Shown here in pieces: positions 1-9,371 of a stretch of DNA of 38,780 bases. Position 1 is the stretch's first letter; the number at the start of each line of letters is the position of its first letter. The notes beneath the pieces are model-generated. The model saw only the letters and a list, made by a program, of their open reading frames with translations. It searched no databases and was not told the origin of the DNA. Source of the DNA: an uncultured Bacteroidota bacterium. Lineage in GTDB: Bacteria; Bacteroidota; Bacteroidia; Chitinophagales; Chitinophagaceae. The stretch lies in NCBI GenBank assembly GCA_903831575.1, contig CAIKYB010000014.1, positions 1 to 38,780 on the forward strand, in the 5' to 3' direction. The position numbers and the translations under genes are program-made.

Positions 1-1
1 A

Positions 2-3000
2 ACGTATACACTAGCTGCTGCTGGGGGATGTCCTGCTGTTCCTGTAACTGCACCAGTGACTATTGTTGCTATACCTGCTGCAACAATAAGTTACAATCAG
101 CCCTTTTGTAGCAACAATAGTAGTTCAGAATCAGCTATCATAATAGGAACCCAAGGAGGTGCATTTAGTTCTACAACAGGATTGACATTAGACGCTACAA
201 GCGGAGCAATAATTCCTTCAACGAGTACACCTGGAACGTATACAGTAACTTATTTTATAGCTGCTGCGAATGGTTGTGCTTCTGTTACAGCAACAACACC
301 TGTTACGATTACACAGTTACCATCAGCGGGTATTAGCTATGGAGGTCCATATTGTAATTCAGTAACAATACCACAAAATGTAAATCAGACAGGGAATAAT
401 GGAGGACTTTATTCTTCTGTACCCAATGGGTTGTCAATAAATCAAAATACAGGATCTGTTACTCCATCATTAAGTTTAGTTAATAATTATGTAGTTACTT
501 ATACCCTTGTAGCTGCAGGGGGTTGTTCTGAAGTGAGGGCTACTGCCAATTTAACAATTAATATTACGCCATCTATCTCATTGCAAAGCACTTCTGTTTG
601 TAGTAAAAGTACATTAAATTGGACACCAACTAATAATCCTCCAATTGATATTGTGCCTAATGGTACAACATACACTTGGACATTTATTGACAATCCTCTT
701 GTTAATGGTGAATCTAATCAAAGTAATCCAACAAATATTTTTTCACAATTTTTAGAAAACACAACAAGTAATCCTCAAATAGTTCAATATCAATTAACCC
801 CGTCTATCGGTTCAGGAGTAAATGCATGCACAGGATCAACTTTTACACTTAATATAACGGTTAATCCAATCCCAGAAATCCCAACTCAAACTAAAACTAT
901 TTGCAGTGAACAAACTTTTTCTATCAACCCGATACATAATTTACCGACTACAATAGTTCCTGCTGCAACAACTTATTCCTGGAGCATTCTAACCCTACCA
1001 CCAGACGTTACTGGAGCGGTAGCAGGAAATAATGAGACCTCTATTTTTGGTACCCTATACAATACCGGATATGTTCCACAAACGGTAATATATGTGGTTA
1101 CACCGATTTCCGGCACAAATGGAAATTGTTTGGGACAGCCTTTTAATGTTGAAATCACTGTTAATCCATTGGCCTCAATAAGTAATAGTCCATTATACCA
1201 ATCCGTTTGTAATGGAGGTAATTCTTCAGCCATAGTATTTACTTCATTAACCACAAGTGGCGTAGTTACCTATTCATGGCAACAAGTAGGCACAACAGCT
1301 GTTACTGGATTTATTCCAAGCGGACCTGGCAATTTGTCTGTAATGAATAATCTTATAAATAATGGTATTGCACAAGATTCAGTTGTTTATGAAGTTACTT
1401 CTACATCAACCGCTTGCGCTGGACATCCGGCAAAGTATACTATTTACGTAAATCCAGATGCAAAGGCCGATTTCACTTTTCCAAAAGACACCGCTTGTTG
1501 GCCATTTGATATTTTAATAAACAACAATTCTCCTCAATCACCGGGAAGCATAAATATACCCAACAGCAGATATGATTGGTATGGAACAGACAGCGCATTG
1601 AACACAACATTTATCGGATCAGGATATAATTTCCCCAGACCACCAGGATATATAATACCAGATGAAAGTGATTCGGCAGTAATAAAAATGGTTGCCATCA
1701 GTTATTTCGGTTGTAAGAGCGATTCTGTATTACATACCTTTTTTACAAAACCCAAACCAAAGGCTTTATTTGCCATGTCAAACAAAGACAGTTGCGGCCC
1801 ATTAACAGTAGTGTTTACGAATCAAACCAATTTTGTGGACACGTTTCAATATCAATGGAATTTTGGTAACGGCCAAACATCAACGTTAGCTCATCCGAAT
1901 CCTGTTACTTTTTTAAGCAACCTCCAATTTCACGACACGACTTACTACATTAAAATGAAGGCATTCAATGAATGCGACTCTTCTTTTTATCTCGATAGCG
2001 TTATTGTAAGGGCAAATGCAAAAGCAAAATTCTCTGCCAATCATACATCTGGGTGTTCTCCGTATGCGGTTCAGTTTATTAATAGTTCTCTTGGTAACGC
2101 ATATGATTATTATTGGGATTTTGATAATGGGCATAAAGACACAACCCATGTTAATGACACGCTCGATTATACCTTTATTACCTTTGTGGTTGATACCTTC
2201 AATGTTAGACTTATTGCACAAAATAATTGCGGAAGAGACACTCAAATAATAAAAATAAGAGTAGCGCCAAATTCAATTGTACCTGGAGTAACCATTAATG
2301 CTAACGAATTATTTGGATGCGCTGCTCACACAGTTAATTTTGTAAATACTACATCAGGAGCAACAAGTTTTACTTGGGACTTTGGAGATCACAGCCCACT
2401 TCAATACACTAACTTTTTCGAAATGGTTGTGCCTCATACTTTTATATCAGCAGGAACTTTTCCTGTTACTGTTTATATGACCAATGGATGTAGTTATGAC
2501 ACAACATACGACACCATTACTGTTTACCCTAAACCTATTGCAGCGTTTACGCCAGATAAGTTTAATTATTGTCTGGGCGATAGTACACATGTGATTAACA
2601 ATTCGCAATTTGCCACTAATTATATCTGGAATTGGGATATCACGCAAACCTTTACAACTAATGGTTTTGAGCCGTCGCATTTGTATACAGCTCCAGGTAA
2701 TTATACCATTAAGCTCATTGCTGAAAAAAGTAACGCCAATGGTATTGTGTGTTATGATGAGACTATTCAACCCGTAACTGTTTTAAATAAACCAGACTCA
2801 ACTATAATAACCAATATCAACAGCATAAACTGTACTCCTTATATCTTTACGGCTTCTGCTCCTGGGGTAACAACAGAAAACGTTACCTGGTATGTGTATG
2901 ACACTAGTGTTTCACTTACATCTCCAATTATATTAACCGGATCTACATTACAATATACCTTTAATAATGAGGGTGCTTATGAAGTAAAAATGTTGGTGGA

Positions 3001-4672
3001 GAATGCAGCAGGATGTAAGGATAGCACCAAGAGAAGATTTACCATTTACAGGAGACCAACAGCTGGATTTACACCATTAAATTTATCCACTTGTAATTTG
3101 GATACCATTGTAAATTATACGAATACTTCTTATGCTAATTATTACACACCAATCAGTTCCAGCTTTTTTGTTGATGGAGTTCCTCAACCTGTAACGGGAG
3201 TTTTCAATCATCATTTTATCACAGCTTCATCAACACCATTACCAAGGATATTTAATACAATGCTTGTGGCTACCAATATTGTTGGTTGTACAGATACAGC
3301 AAGAGGAACGGTACAGATGAATCCTACTGCAACTGCATCATTCACATTAACTAATCCAACAGCATGTATTCCTTTTGTAGCTAATATTATTCAAAATTCA
3401 ACTTACGCTACAAATTACCAATGGTACTTAAATGGCGTATTGGTTAGTATTGATAGGAACCCAACTATTAATATCACAGCAGCAAATACCAACTATACGA
3501 TTAAACTAGTCGTGTCTAACAGTTACGCATGCAGGCCAGATGTTGCTATTTTTACTTTCAGGACAAGAGTGATGCCAATAGCTATTTTCACAGTTGATGA
3601 TTCCTTAGGTTGTGTAGGATATTTGAATGTTGTAACTCATAATCAAAGTTTGAATGCTAATGCATATATTTGGCAATGGGGGGATACATCACCAGATAAT
3701 TATACCACCAACCCAACACATTTGTTTACCAATTTAGGCCAGTATAGAATTTTTCTTATTGCTAAAGATGGGGTTTGTCAGGATACAATGAGCAAGGTTG
3801 TAAATGTGGCATTAAAGCCAATTGTTGATTTTAGCGGCGACAATCAATTGACCTGTGACACAGCAAGTGTTCTCTTTACCAATTTAACCACTAATGCTAC
3901 TAACTTCCTTTGGCAATTTAGTGGTAATGCCATTCCTAAAACGAGTACACTCATCAATCCAAGTGTGGCATTCCCCCCAAGTAATACACCTTATACTATT
4001 AAGTTGATTGCATCTAATACAGCAGGATGCAAGGATTCTCTTTCTAAACCTAATTATATAAGAGCCATTATTCCTCCTTATTCAGATTTTTATATCAATC
4101 CATCCCCAACGATTTTAATTCCGAATTATACTTTCAGTTTTACTAATTTAACGCCAAACAGTATACTATATCAATACAGTTGGTCTTTTGGTGATAGCAC
4201 TTATGCGAGTACAAGAGATATTGATTCTCATTTTTATCATGATACAGGAAGTTATCCTATTCGATTGATTGTTTTGGATACGAGTACTAATTGCTTAGAT
4301 ACAACAATTAAAATTGCAAGAATTGAGGGTTATCCAGGATATCTATATGTTCCAAATGCTTTTTATCCAAATAGCATTCAACCCAAGTTTAAATCATTCA
4401 AACCATTAGGTAAAGGGTTAGCTCAATACGAACTTCAAGTTTTTGACAGCTGGGGAACATTGTTGTTCAGATCAACATTACTGGATGCTGCCGGTGCGCC
4501 TGTTGAAGGATGGGACGGAACATTAAAAGGAAAGCCAATGCCACAAGACGGATATGCCTGGAGAATAAAAGCGAAGTTTAGAAACGGCAACGAATGGAAT
4601 GGTATGATTTATAACCAAAGCGACTCCGGAGCACCAGGTCACACTTTCGGAACAGTAACCTTATTCAGATAA
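2..4672 (+). CDS. Giant PKD/Ig-like repeat protein with C-terminal T9SS type B sorting domain (5' end outside window)
   Basis: The frame is open from the first bases of the window, so this is the C-terminal ~1,556 residues of a longer protein; no start is visible. The N-terminal part holds Cys-containing Ig-like repeats of roughly 90 residues (a PYCN... start and a GGCS... end). Two longer PKD-like modules follow, then a run of PKD domains with typical cores: WNFGNGQT near 1857, YWDFDNGH near 2113, WDFGDHSP near 2375, WQWGDTSP near 3670 and WSFGDSTY near 4180. The last ~110 codons (from YVPNAFYP, about 4345) form a gliding-motility-type C-terminal domain (CHU_C / T9SS type B signal) with FDSWGTLLF and GWDGTLKGKPM motifs. 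By family knowledge such proteins cross the outer membrane through T9SS and act as adhesins or gliding/matrix proteins. The PorP/SprF-like gene starts 5 bases downstream, a usual pairing. The function call is firm for secretion route and weak for ligand. Confidence 0.92.
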   Translation, partial: TYTLAAAGGCPAVPVTAPVTIVAIPAATISYNQPFCSNNSSSESAIIIGTQGGAFSSTTGLTLDATSGAIIPSTSTPGTYTVTYFIAAANGCASVTATTPVTITQLPSAGISYGGPYCNSVTIPQNVNQTGNNGGLYSSVPNGLSINQNTGSVTPSLSLVNNYVVTYTLVAAGGCSEVRATANLTINITPSISLQSTSVCSKSTLNWTPTNNPPIDIVPNGTTYTWTFIDNPLVNGESNQSNPTNIFSQFLENTTSNPQIVQYQLTPSIGSGVNACTGSTFTLNITVNPIPEIPTQTKTICSEQTFSINPIHNLPTTIVPAATTYSWSILTLPPDVTGAVAGNNETSIFGTLYNTGYVPQTVIYVVTPISGTNGNCLGQPFNVEITVNPLASISNSPLYQSVCNGGNSSAIVFTSLTTSGVVTYSWQQVGTTAVTGFIPSGPGNLSVMNNLINNGIAQDSVVYEVTSTSTACAGHPAKYTIYVNPDAKADFTFPKDTACWPFDILINNNSPQSPGSINIPNSRYDWYGTDSALNTTFIGSGYNFPRPPGYIIPDESDSAVIKMVAISYFGCKSDSVLHTFFTKPKPKALFAMSNKDSCGPLTVVFTNQTNFVDTFQYQWNFGNGQTSTLAHPNPVTFLSNLQFHDTTYYIKMKAFNECDSSFYLDSVIVRANAKAKFSANHTSGCSPYAVQFINSSLGNAYDYYWDFDNGHKDTTHVNDTLDYTFITFVVDTFNVRLIAQNNCGRDTQIIKIRVAPNSIVPGVTINANELFGCAAHTVNFVNTTSGATSFTWDFGDHSPLQYTNFFEMVVPHTFISAGTFPVTVYMTNGCSYDTTYDTITVYPKPIAAFTPDKFNYCLGDSTHVINNSQFATNYIWNWDITQTFTTNGFEPSHLYTAPGNYTIKLIAEKSNANGIVCYDETIQPVTVLNKPDSTIITNINSINCTPYIFTASAPGVTTENVTWYVYDTSVSLTSPIILTGSTLQYTFNNEGAYEVKMLVENAAGCKDSTKRRFTIYRRPTAGFTPLNLSTCNLDTIVNYTNTSYANYYTPISSSFFVDGVPQPVTGVFNHHFITASSTPLPRIFNTMLVATNIVGCTDTARGTVQMNPTATASFTLTNPTACIPFVANIIQNSTYATNYQWYLNGVLVSIDRNPTINITAANTNYTIKLVVSNSYACRPDVAIFTFRTRVMPIAIFTVDDSLGCVGYLNVVTHNQSLNANAYIWQWGDTSPDNYTTNPTHLFTNLGQYRIFLIAKDGVCQDTMSKVVNVALKPIVDFSGDNQLTCDTASVLFTNLTTNATNFLWQFSGNAIPKTSTLINPSVAFPPSNTPYTIKLIASNTAGCKDSLSKPNYIRAIIPPYSDFYINPSPTILIPNYTFSFTNLTPNSILYQYSWSFGDSTYASTRDIDSHFYHDTGSYPIRLIVLDTSTNCLDTTIKIARIEGYPGYLYVPNAFYPNSIQPKFKSFKPLGKGLAQYELQVFDSWGTLLFRSTLLDAAGAPVEGWDGTLKGKPMPQDGYAWRIKAKFRNGNEWNGMIYNQSDSGAPGHTFGTVTLFR

Positions 4673-4677
4673 ATATC

Positions 4678-5742
4678 ATGACACAAAAAATAAAAAAAAT
4701 CTGTCTTGCCTTTTGTCTTTTAGCATCACAAAGTATGATGTCGCAAGATGTATTATATTCTCAATTCAATTACAATCCGGTTAATTTAAATCCAGGATTT
4801 GCTGGAACAGGAAAAAATAATTTAAGATTATCTGCGCTTTCAAAAGTGCAATGGCTTAATTTATACAAGCCGTTTAAATATTTTTCCGGTGCGGTTGATT
4901 TTTCTGCTTATGATTATGATGAGAGAAATATTTTTAATGGCGCATTAAATATTACCAATTCAAATAAGGGTTATTTAAGCAATACAAACATATCTGGCGT
5001 AGTAGGAAGAAGTTTTGGAACCAATACGGTGGATTGTTCAAATTGGTTTCTAAGCATAGCGCTTCAGGCCGGATATAATTTTGCAAAAGTTGATCCTAAT
5101 AAATTTGTATTCATTGACCAGATTGACCAAACCGGATATACAGGAAATGCTTCTGAGGTAGATTTATTTTATACAAACAATACCAAGAATTATTTTGATT
5201 TTTCTTCAGGTTTTGTTTTTACATTTAAAGATTTTATGATAGGCGGCTCTGTACATCATTTAAATGAACCTAACACAAGTTTTAATGGAAAACCTGAAGA
5301 TGGAAAAATGCCAAAAAAAATAACAGGCCATTTGAGTTACTTATATGAAGGAGAGGCGGTGAAATTAAAGCCAACTATTTTGACTCAATTTCAGGGCAAC
5401 AGTAAAATTTTAATAGCAGGAACGCTTATCGATTATTATGACTTTCCTATTGAGTTTGGATGTTGGTATAGAAATGCTATCGGCTTGTCCAACAACAGTA
5501 CATTTAGTATTGGCTTTACGTGGAAGTGGGGCCAATCAAGTACAGTCACTTCCAGAACAAAAGAATTCAGCAATAAACTTGGCTTAAGTTATGATGCGGA
5601 TATTTATGGACCGAGTGCAGCAACTACCCATGGCGGAATAGAATTTGGAATTCAAAAAGATGTTATAATTAACGACAACAGATATTGCCCCACGTCAACA
5701 TCTGGCCAATGTGATTACAGATTTCCATGGGAATTTTTCTAA
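4678..5742 (+). CDS. PorP/SprF family T9SS-associated outer-membrane protein
   Basis: 354 residues. An N-terminal signal peptide (Lys-rich start, hydrophobic CLAFCLLASQSMMSQ) is followed by the family hallmark QDVLYSQFNYNPVNLNPGFAGT, matching the usual 'Q-x-SQF-x-N-x-x-x-LNPAFAG' opening of PorP/SprF proteins. The rest alternates short beta-strand-like stretches, consistent with an outer-membrane barrel of about the usual family length (300-350). It starts 5 bases after the stop of the CHU_C-type adhesin and is almost certainly co-transcribed with it. Known SprF/PorP proteins are needed for secretion or surface attachment of their partner with a type B signal, so this one is likely dedicated to the upstream giant protein. 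The stop codon abuts the stop of the convergent DUF1003 gene with no spacer. ATG at 4678 is the only start that keeps the signal peptide. Confidence 0.9.
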   Translation: MTQKIKKICLAFCLLASQSMMSQDVLYSQFNYNPVNLNPGFAGTGKNNLRLSALSKVQWLNLYKPFKYFSGAVDFSAYDYDERNIFNGALNITNSNKGYLSNTNISGVVGRSFGTNTVDCSNWFLSIALQAGYNFAKVDPNKFVFIDQIDQTGYTGNASEVDLFYTNNTKNYFDFSSGFVFTFKDFMIGGSVHHLNEPNTSFNGKPEDGKMPKKITGHLSYLYEGEAVKLKPTILTQFQGNSKILIAGTLIDYYDFPIEFGCWYRNAIGLSNNSTFSIGFTWKWGQSSTVTSRTKEFSNKLGLSYDADIYGPSAATTHGGIEFGIQKDVIINDNRYCPTSTSGQCDYRFPWEFF

Positions 5743-6156
5743 TCAAATCTTCACTCCTCTTTCTTTCAACATCTCAATAATCTTATCCAGTTTTTCTGTT
5801 TCAATTTTACTGAGATGAATTTGTAAAGCTTCAATTTCATTTTTCGCATCGATATTAATTTGATAATCGTGTTGTGCTTGTATGCGATCACGTTCATTTT
5901 GTCTGTTTTGCGACATCATGATAATTGGAGCAGCATAGGCAGCTTGTGTAGAGAAAATTAAATTCAATAAAATAAAAGGATAGGGGTCCCAATGTTTTAT
6001 AAATGAGATAACGTTTACAATCATCCAGCAAATAACGATAATTGTTTGCCAGATGATAAATCTCCAGGATCCAATACCATTAGCAACACTGTCTGCAACT
6101 TTATCTCCGAAGTCTTGTTCCTCTTCGTGTTTCTCGTGCCATGTTTTAGATTTCAT
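5743..6156 (-). CDS. DUF1003 family small membrane protein
   Basis: 137 residues. The N-terminus is charged and cytosolic (KTWHEKHEEEQDFGDKVADS). Two membrane segments follow: about residues 30-54 (WRFIIWQTIIVICWMIVNVI) and 60-84 (PFILLNLIFSTQAAYAAPII). After these come the conserved MMSQNRQNERDR basic motif and a C-terminal coiled-coil-like tail (EIEALQIHLSKIETEKLDKI). This order and the 'LN-x-x-FS-x-QAAYA-x-P-I-x-x-MSQNRQ' core are characteristic of DUF1003, whose function is unknown; I do not assign one. Its 3' end touches the end of the PorP gene. Upstream lies a 336-base gap separating it from the efflux operon on the same strand, so it probably has its own promoter. Confidence 0.88.
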   Translation of the reverse strand: MKSKTWHEKHEEEQDFGDKVADSVANGIGSWRFIIWQTIIVICWMIVNVISFIKHWDPYPFILLNLIFSTQAAYAAPIIMMSQNRQNERDRIQAQHDYQINIDAKNEIEALQIHLSKIETEKLDKIIEMLKERGVKI

Positions 6157-6195
6157 TTGTTATGTAGTTTTTTAAAGGTTGGTTTGGTATGTTAT

Positions 6196-6227
6196 GCCCT
6201 TAATAAAAATAAATCTATTTAAAGGGC
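6196..6227. repeat. Short inverted repeat in the DUF1003 5' region
   Basis: Arms GCCCTT (6196-6201) and AAGGGC (6222-6227) flank an AT-rich 20-base loop; the next bases inward (AA / TTA) can pair with a bulge. It is centred about 55 bases upstream of the DUF1003 start codon, so it could be an operator or leader hairpin. No T-run suits a terminator on the minus strand. It may be chance. Confidence 0.3.
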
Positions 6228-6350
6228 TAGTTTCTCTTTTCTAATTTTTTCATAAGGTACAAAAAAAATTGTCAAACTTTTTTTAAAAAGATAATGGGTA
6301 ATGGGTTGCTGAAATTGTTTAGAATAGGGGGTGTGTATTTAAGGCCTGAA

Positions 6351-6376
6351 GTAATATTGCGATATTGCAATATTAC
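6351..6376. repeat. Perfect 10-bp inverted repeat with 6-base spacer
   Basis: Left arm GTAATATTGC (6351-6360), spacer GATATT, right arm GCAATATTAC (6367-6376); the arms are exact reverse complements. The element also reads as a short tandem of ATATTGCG / ATATTGCA / ATATT. It lies 117 bases beyond the tolC stop and about 195 bases upstream of the DUF1003 start on the same strand. No T-run follows on either side, so a dyad operator or a dispersed palindromic repeat fits better than an intrinsic terminator. Confidence 0.75.
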
Positions 6377-6492
6377 GAATACCCGAACAGCAGCACCAAA
6401 TTTTTTCACTAAACTTTATTTAGTTCGCTTTTCGTAAAAAAACATAAGTTTATTAGTACAAGAATGGATAAAAAATTACTCTTCAGCAGACG

Positions 6493-7758
6493 CTATTTCC
6501 AATACTCAAACCCTATAATCCTTGCCCATTCTAATTTTGCTAAGCACAATTGATATTCATATTGCAACTGCGATAACAAAGCTTTTTGAACATTTGTTGC
6601 AGCAGCTTCAACATCGAGATAAGTCGCAACGCCATTTTTAAATCTGCTTGTTGTAATTTTTTGAGTCATTATAGAGGCATCAACCTGGCTTTTGACATTT
6701 TTTATTCTTACTGTGTTCGACTTAATATCAATGTTTGCTTGTTCCAGATCTTTTTTGTTGTTGCTGATAATGGTCACCTGGTTTAGTGTTGCTTGCTTGA
6801 CAATACTTTCCTGTACTTTAATTTGTTGTTTATTTTTACCGAAATTATAAATAGGAATATTAAATGAAATACCCGCTAAATAATTAAATCGCATATCATT
6901 TACTTCCGGAACAAATCCATTTTTAAATCCAGTTCCGGCGTGTATTCCAACTGAAGGCTTATGATTAAGCTTTACTATTTCTAATTCTTTATTTGCTTGT
7001 GTTATTTTATCAATGGATAAAGCGATTTCGGCATTGTTTGGAGATGTTGTAGCGTCTGTATTTTCGATATTAAAATCAAATACTTGTCCTGTTGTATTTT
7101 TCCCGCCGGTTGTATATTCTAATAGATTGAATTGTTTTTCAAGGGCAGTTGTTAAATCTAATTTTTTATTTTCTTCGTCATCGATGTATGCTTGAAGATT
7201 AAGTACATCCAATTCCAACATATCGCCGTTTTTGGCTTTATTGGCAACGAAGTTTTTATTTTCTCTTAAATAATTAATCACGCTGTCCTTTACAGCAATT
7301 GCTTTTTGTAAATAAATGATGTTGTAATAGATGGTTGTAATTTGATTCGCTAATTGTTGTTTGGCAAATTGATCATCATGTTTTGTAAATGCGATAGCTG
7401 CTTTTGCTTTTGCGATAGTTGCTTTCATTCTTCCGAAATCAAACAGCATATAAGACCCACCTATTGTGGTTGAGAAATTATTAACCGGAGCAAATTGTAC
7501 CTCTTTTCCTCCAATGGGAAAACTAATTTTCGGCATTAAATAATTGTAAGAAGCTGCAGCATCAATTTCTGGCATTTTATTTAATCTGACAGATTTTAAA
7601 TTCTCCTCTGCAGTTATTATGGTGTTTTCAACCTCTTTTATTTTTGGAAAAAAAGCAAAAGACTGGTTGATTAATGTTTTTAATTCTTCATTAATTTTTA
7701 CTTGCGAAAATGATTTTGTTGAAATAAAAACAACTATTAAAACGATCCATTTTTTCAT
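6493..7758 (-). CDS. TolC family outer-membrane efflux protein
   Basis: 421 residues, the normal length for the OEP/TolC family. A signal peptide (MKKWIVLIVVFISTKSFS) is followed by long helical, Lys/Glu/Gln-rich stretches typical of the periplasmic alpha-barrel. Two related halves are visible. A 'SFNIPIYNFGKNKQQIKVQES' segment near residue 295 matches the second-repeat beta-strand and helix start ('P-I-[FY]-x-x-G'), and YMLFDFGRMKATIAKAKAA near 105-123 is the equivalent in the first repeat. It is the last gene of the minus-strand operon, 23 bases after the MFS transporter gene, and would supply the outer-membrane channel of an EmrAB-TolC-like pump. Substrate cannot be read from sequence. Confidence 0.92.
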   Translation of the reverse strand: MKKWIVLIVVFISTKSFSQVKINEELKTLINQSFAFFPKIKEVENTIITAEENLKSVRLNKMPEIDAAASYNYLMPKISFPIGGKEVQFAPVNNFSTTIGGSYMLFDFGRMKATIAKAKAAIAFTKHDDQFAKQQLANQITTIYYNIIYLQKAIAVKDSVINYLRENKNFVANKAKNGDMLELDVLNLQAYIDDEENKKLDLTTALEKQFNLLEYTTGGKNTTGQVFDFNIENTDATTSPNNAEIALSIDKITQANKELEIVKLNHKPSVGIHAGTGFKNGFVPEVNDMRFNYLAGISFNIPIYNFGKNKQQIKVQESIVKQATLNQVTIISNNKKDLEQANIDIKSNTVRIKNVKSQVDASIMTQKITTSRFKNGVATYLDVEAAATNVQKALLSQLQYEYQLCLAKLEWARIIGFEYWK

Positions 7759-7781
7759 GGTAAAATATTTATTAGTTTAAC

Positions 7782-9368
7782 TTAATGTGATTCTCCTACT
7801 GCTTTAACGGTGCTTGCAATTTCTGCCGCAGATTTTTTCTTTACCCGTAAAAAAACAACCAATGGAATGACCAGTAAAAAGAAAATCCCAATTAGTCTGA
7901 ACGCATCGAGGTAACTTAAATAATAAGCTTGTTTATCTACAGCTAAACTTAACGAAGCATAAGCTTTTGTTGTAGCACCTGCTACGTCTCCGGTTTTGGC
8001 AATAATTCCATTTGAAATAGCGCTTACTCGTTCGGTTATTTGCGCAGATCCAGCAGGCATAGCACTTACCAGATCACTTCTGTGTTGGGCGTATCTTGAG
8101 CTCACATAATTATTTGCAACAGCAATTCCAACGGCACCGCCTAGTTGACGAATCATATTGTTTAGAGAAATTCCTGTTGGATAATCTTTTGGCTCCAACC
8201 CTACAACTGCCTGGTTGATTAAGGGGAGTTGACACAAGGCAATGCCAACCGAACGAATAACCAAGGGCCAGAAAAAATCATCCCTCCCGACATCCGGACT
8301 GAGGCTTGCACTCATAAAAGCATACACGGCAAAAAGGATGTATCCAATAAAAATTAAAGGAACGGGTGTAACACCTTTGCTCATCATTTTTCCAATGAAG
8401 GGCATTAATATAACTGCCGCCATTGTTGGTACTAAAAGAGCATATCCTGTTTCAAAAGCTGTAAATCCTAATACCCGTTGTGCCAAAACAGGAAAAATAA
8501 AAATAGAGGTAAATAATCCAAAACCTGCCACAAAAGTGAAGATGGTGGTGAAGGCGAGGTTTCGATTACCAAGTAATCTCAAATTTACAGCAGGCTGTTT
8601 TATATTAAGTTCATAAATGATAAACGATATTAATCCTACAATAGCAACAGTTCCACAAATTCTGATGGACTCACTATTTAACCAGTCTTCAGATTGGCCT
8701 CTTTCTAAAACATATTGTAAACAACCGATTCCAGCCATTAATAATAATATTCCGGTATAATCAATTTTAATATTGGCTTTATTTTTTCCTTCATCTGGTT
8801 TTTTATCTACAAAATAAAAAGCAAGTAAGGTTGCGATAATTCCAATTGGAATATTAATCATAAAGATTAATGGCCATGAAGAATGATCAATAATATAACC
8901 CCCAAGGGTAGGGCCTAATGTTGGTCCTAAAACAATTCCCATTCCAAACAATCCTGCTGCAATAGGGCGGTCTTTGGGTTCGAAAGCATCAAACAAAATA
9001 GATTGTGAAGTAGATAGTAAAGCGCCCCCACCAATACCCTGAACAAAACGCCATGCAATTAATTCAACAAGATTATTCGATTGTCCGCACATATAAGATG
9101 CTGCGGTGAAGATGATCATTGAAACGATGTAATAATTTTTTCTTCCAAAATAGGAAGCCAGAAATCCGGTAAGAGGAATGATAATAACGTTGGCGATGGC
9201 ATAAGCAGTAATAACCCAACTAACATCTTCAATGTTAACACCAAGGCTACCGCTCATTTCACTCAATGCCACATTTACAATGGAAGTGTCAATCAGTTCC
9301 ATTACAGCAGCAGTAACCGTTGTGAGCACAATAATCGCTCTGGCAATACCTTTTGGCGTAGTACTCAT
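7782..9368 (-). CDS. emrB: DHA2-type MFS efflux transporter (EmrB/QacA family)
   Basis: 528 residues with about 14 hydrophobic helices, as expected of the drug:H+ antiporter-2 subfamily. Diagnostic motifs are present: helix 1 motif D1 (DTSIVNVALSEMSGSLG, near residue 27), motif A after helix 2 (GFLASYFGRKNYY, near 68), and motif C in helix 5 (GIVLGPTLGPTLGGYI, near 144) followed by WPLIFMINIPIGI. It is an inner-membrane proton-driven pump. The start lies 3 bases after the HlyD gene stop and tolC follows after 23 bases, so all three are one operon forming a tripartite pump. The gene symbol is by family resemblance; the substrate is unknown. Confidence 0.93.
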   Translation of the reverse strand: MSTTPKGIARAIIVLTTVTAAVMELIDTSIVNVALSEMSGSLGVNIEDVSWVITAYAIANVIIIPLTGFLASYFGRKNYYIVSMIIFTAASYMCGQSNNLVELIAWRFVQGIGGGALLSTSQSILFDAFEPKDRPIAAGLFGMGIVLGPTLGPTLGGYIIDHSSWPLIFMINIPIGIIATLLAFYFVDKKPDEGKNKANIKIDYTGILLLMAGIGCLQYVLERGQSEDWLNSESIRICGTVAIVGLISFIIYELNIKQPAVNLRLLGNRNLAFTTIFTFVAGFGLFTSIFIFPVLAQRVLGFTAFETGYALLVPTMAAVILMPFIGKMMSKGVTPVPLIFIGYILFAVYAFMSASLSPDVGRDDFFWPLVIRSVGIALCQLPLINQAVVGLEPKDYPTGISLNNMIRQLGGAVGIAVANNYVSSRYAQHRSDLVSAMPAGSAQITERVSAISNGIIAKTGDVAGATTKAYASLSLAVDKQAYYLSYLDAFRLIGIFFLLVIPLVVFLRVKKKSAAEIASTVKAVGESH

Positions 9369-9371
9369 AGA

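Larger units (their letters stand above)
6157..6492. other. Intergenic region between DUF1003 and tolC, with two hairpin-forming sequences
   Basis: No open frame here looks coding. It holds the perfect inverted repeat at 6351-6376 and a weaker one at 6196-6227 (GCCCTT pairing AAGGGC around a 20-base AT-rich loop) about 40 bases upstream of the DUF1003 start. I found no TAnnTTTG -7 element on the minus strand, so the DUF1003 promoter is not identified. Confidence 0.6.

Noticed and set aside
499..2770. Open frames on the minus strand (and +2016) inside the giant PKD gene.
   Set aside because: They are shadow frames of the repeat-rich plus-strand gene, with no family motifs and no start context.
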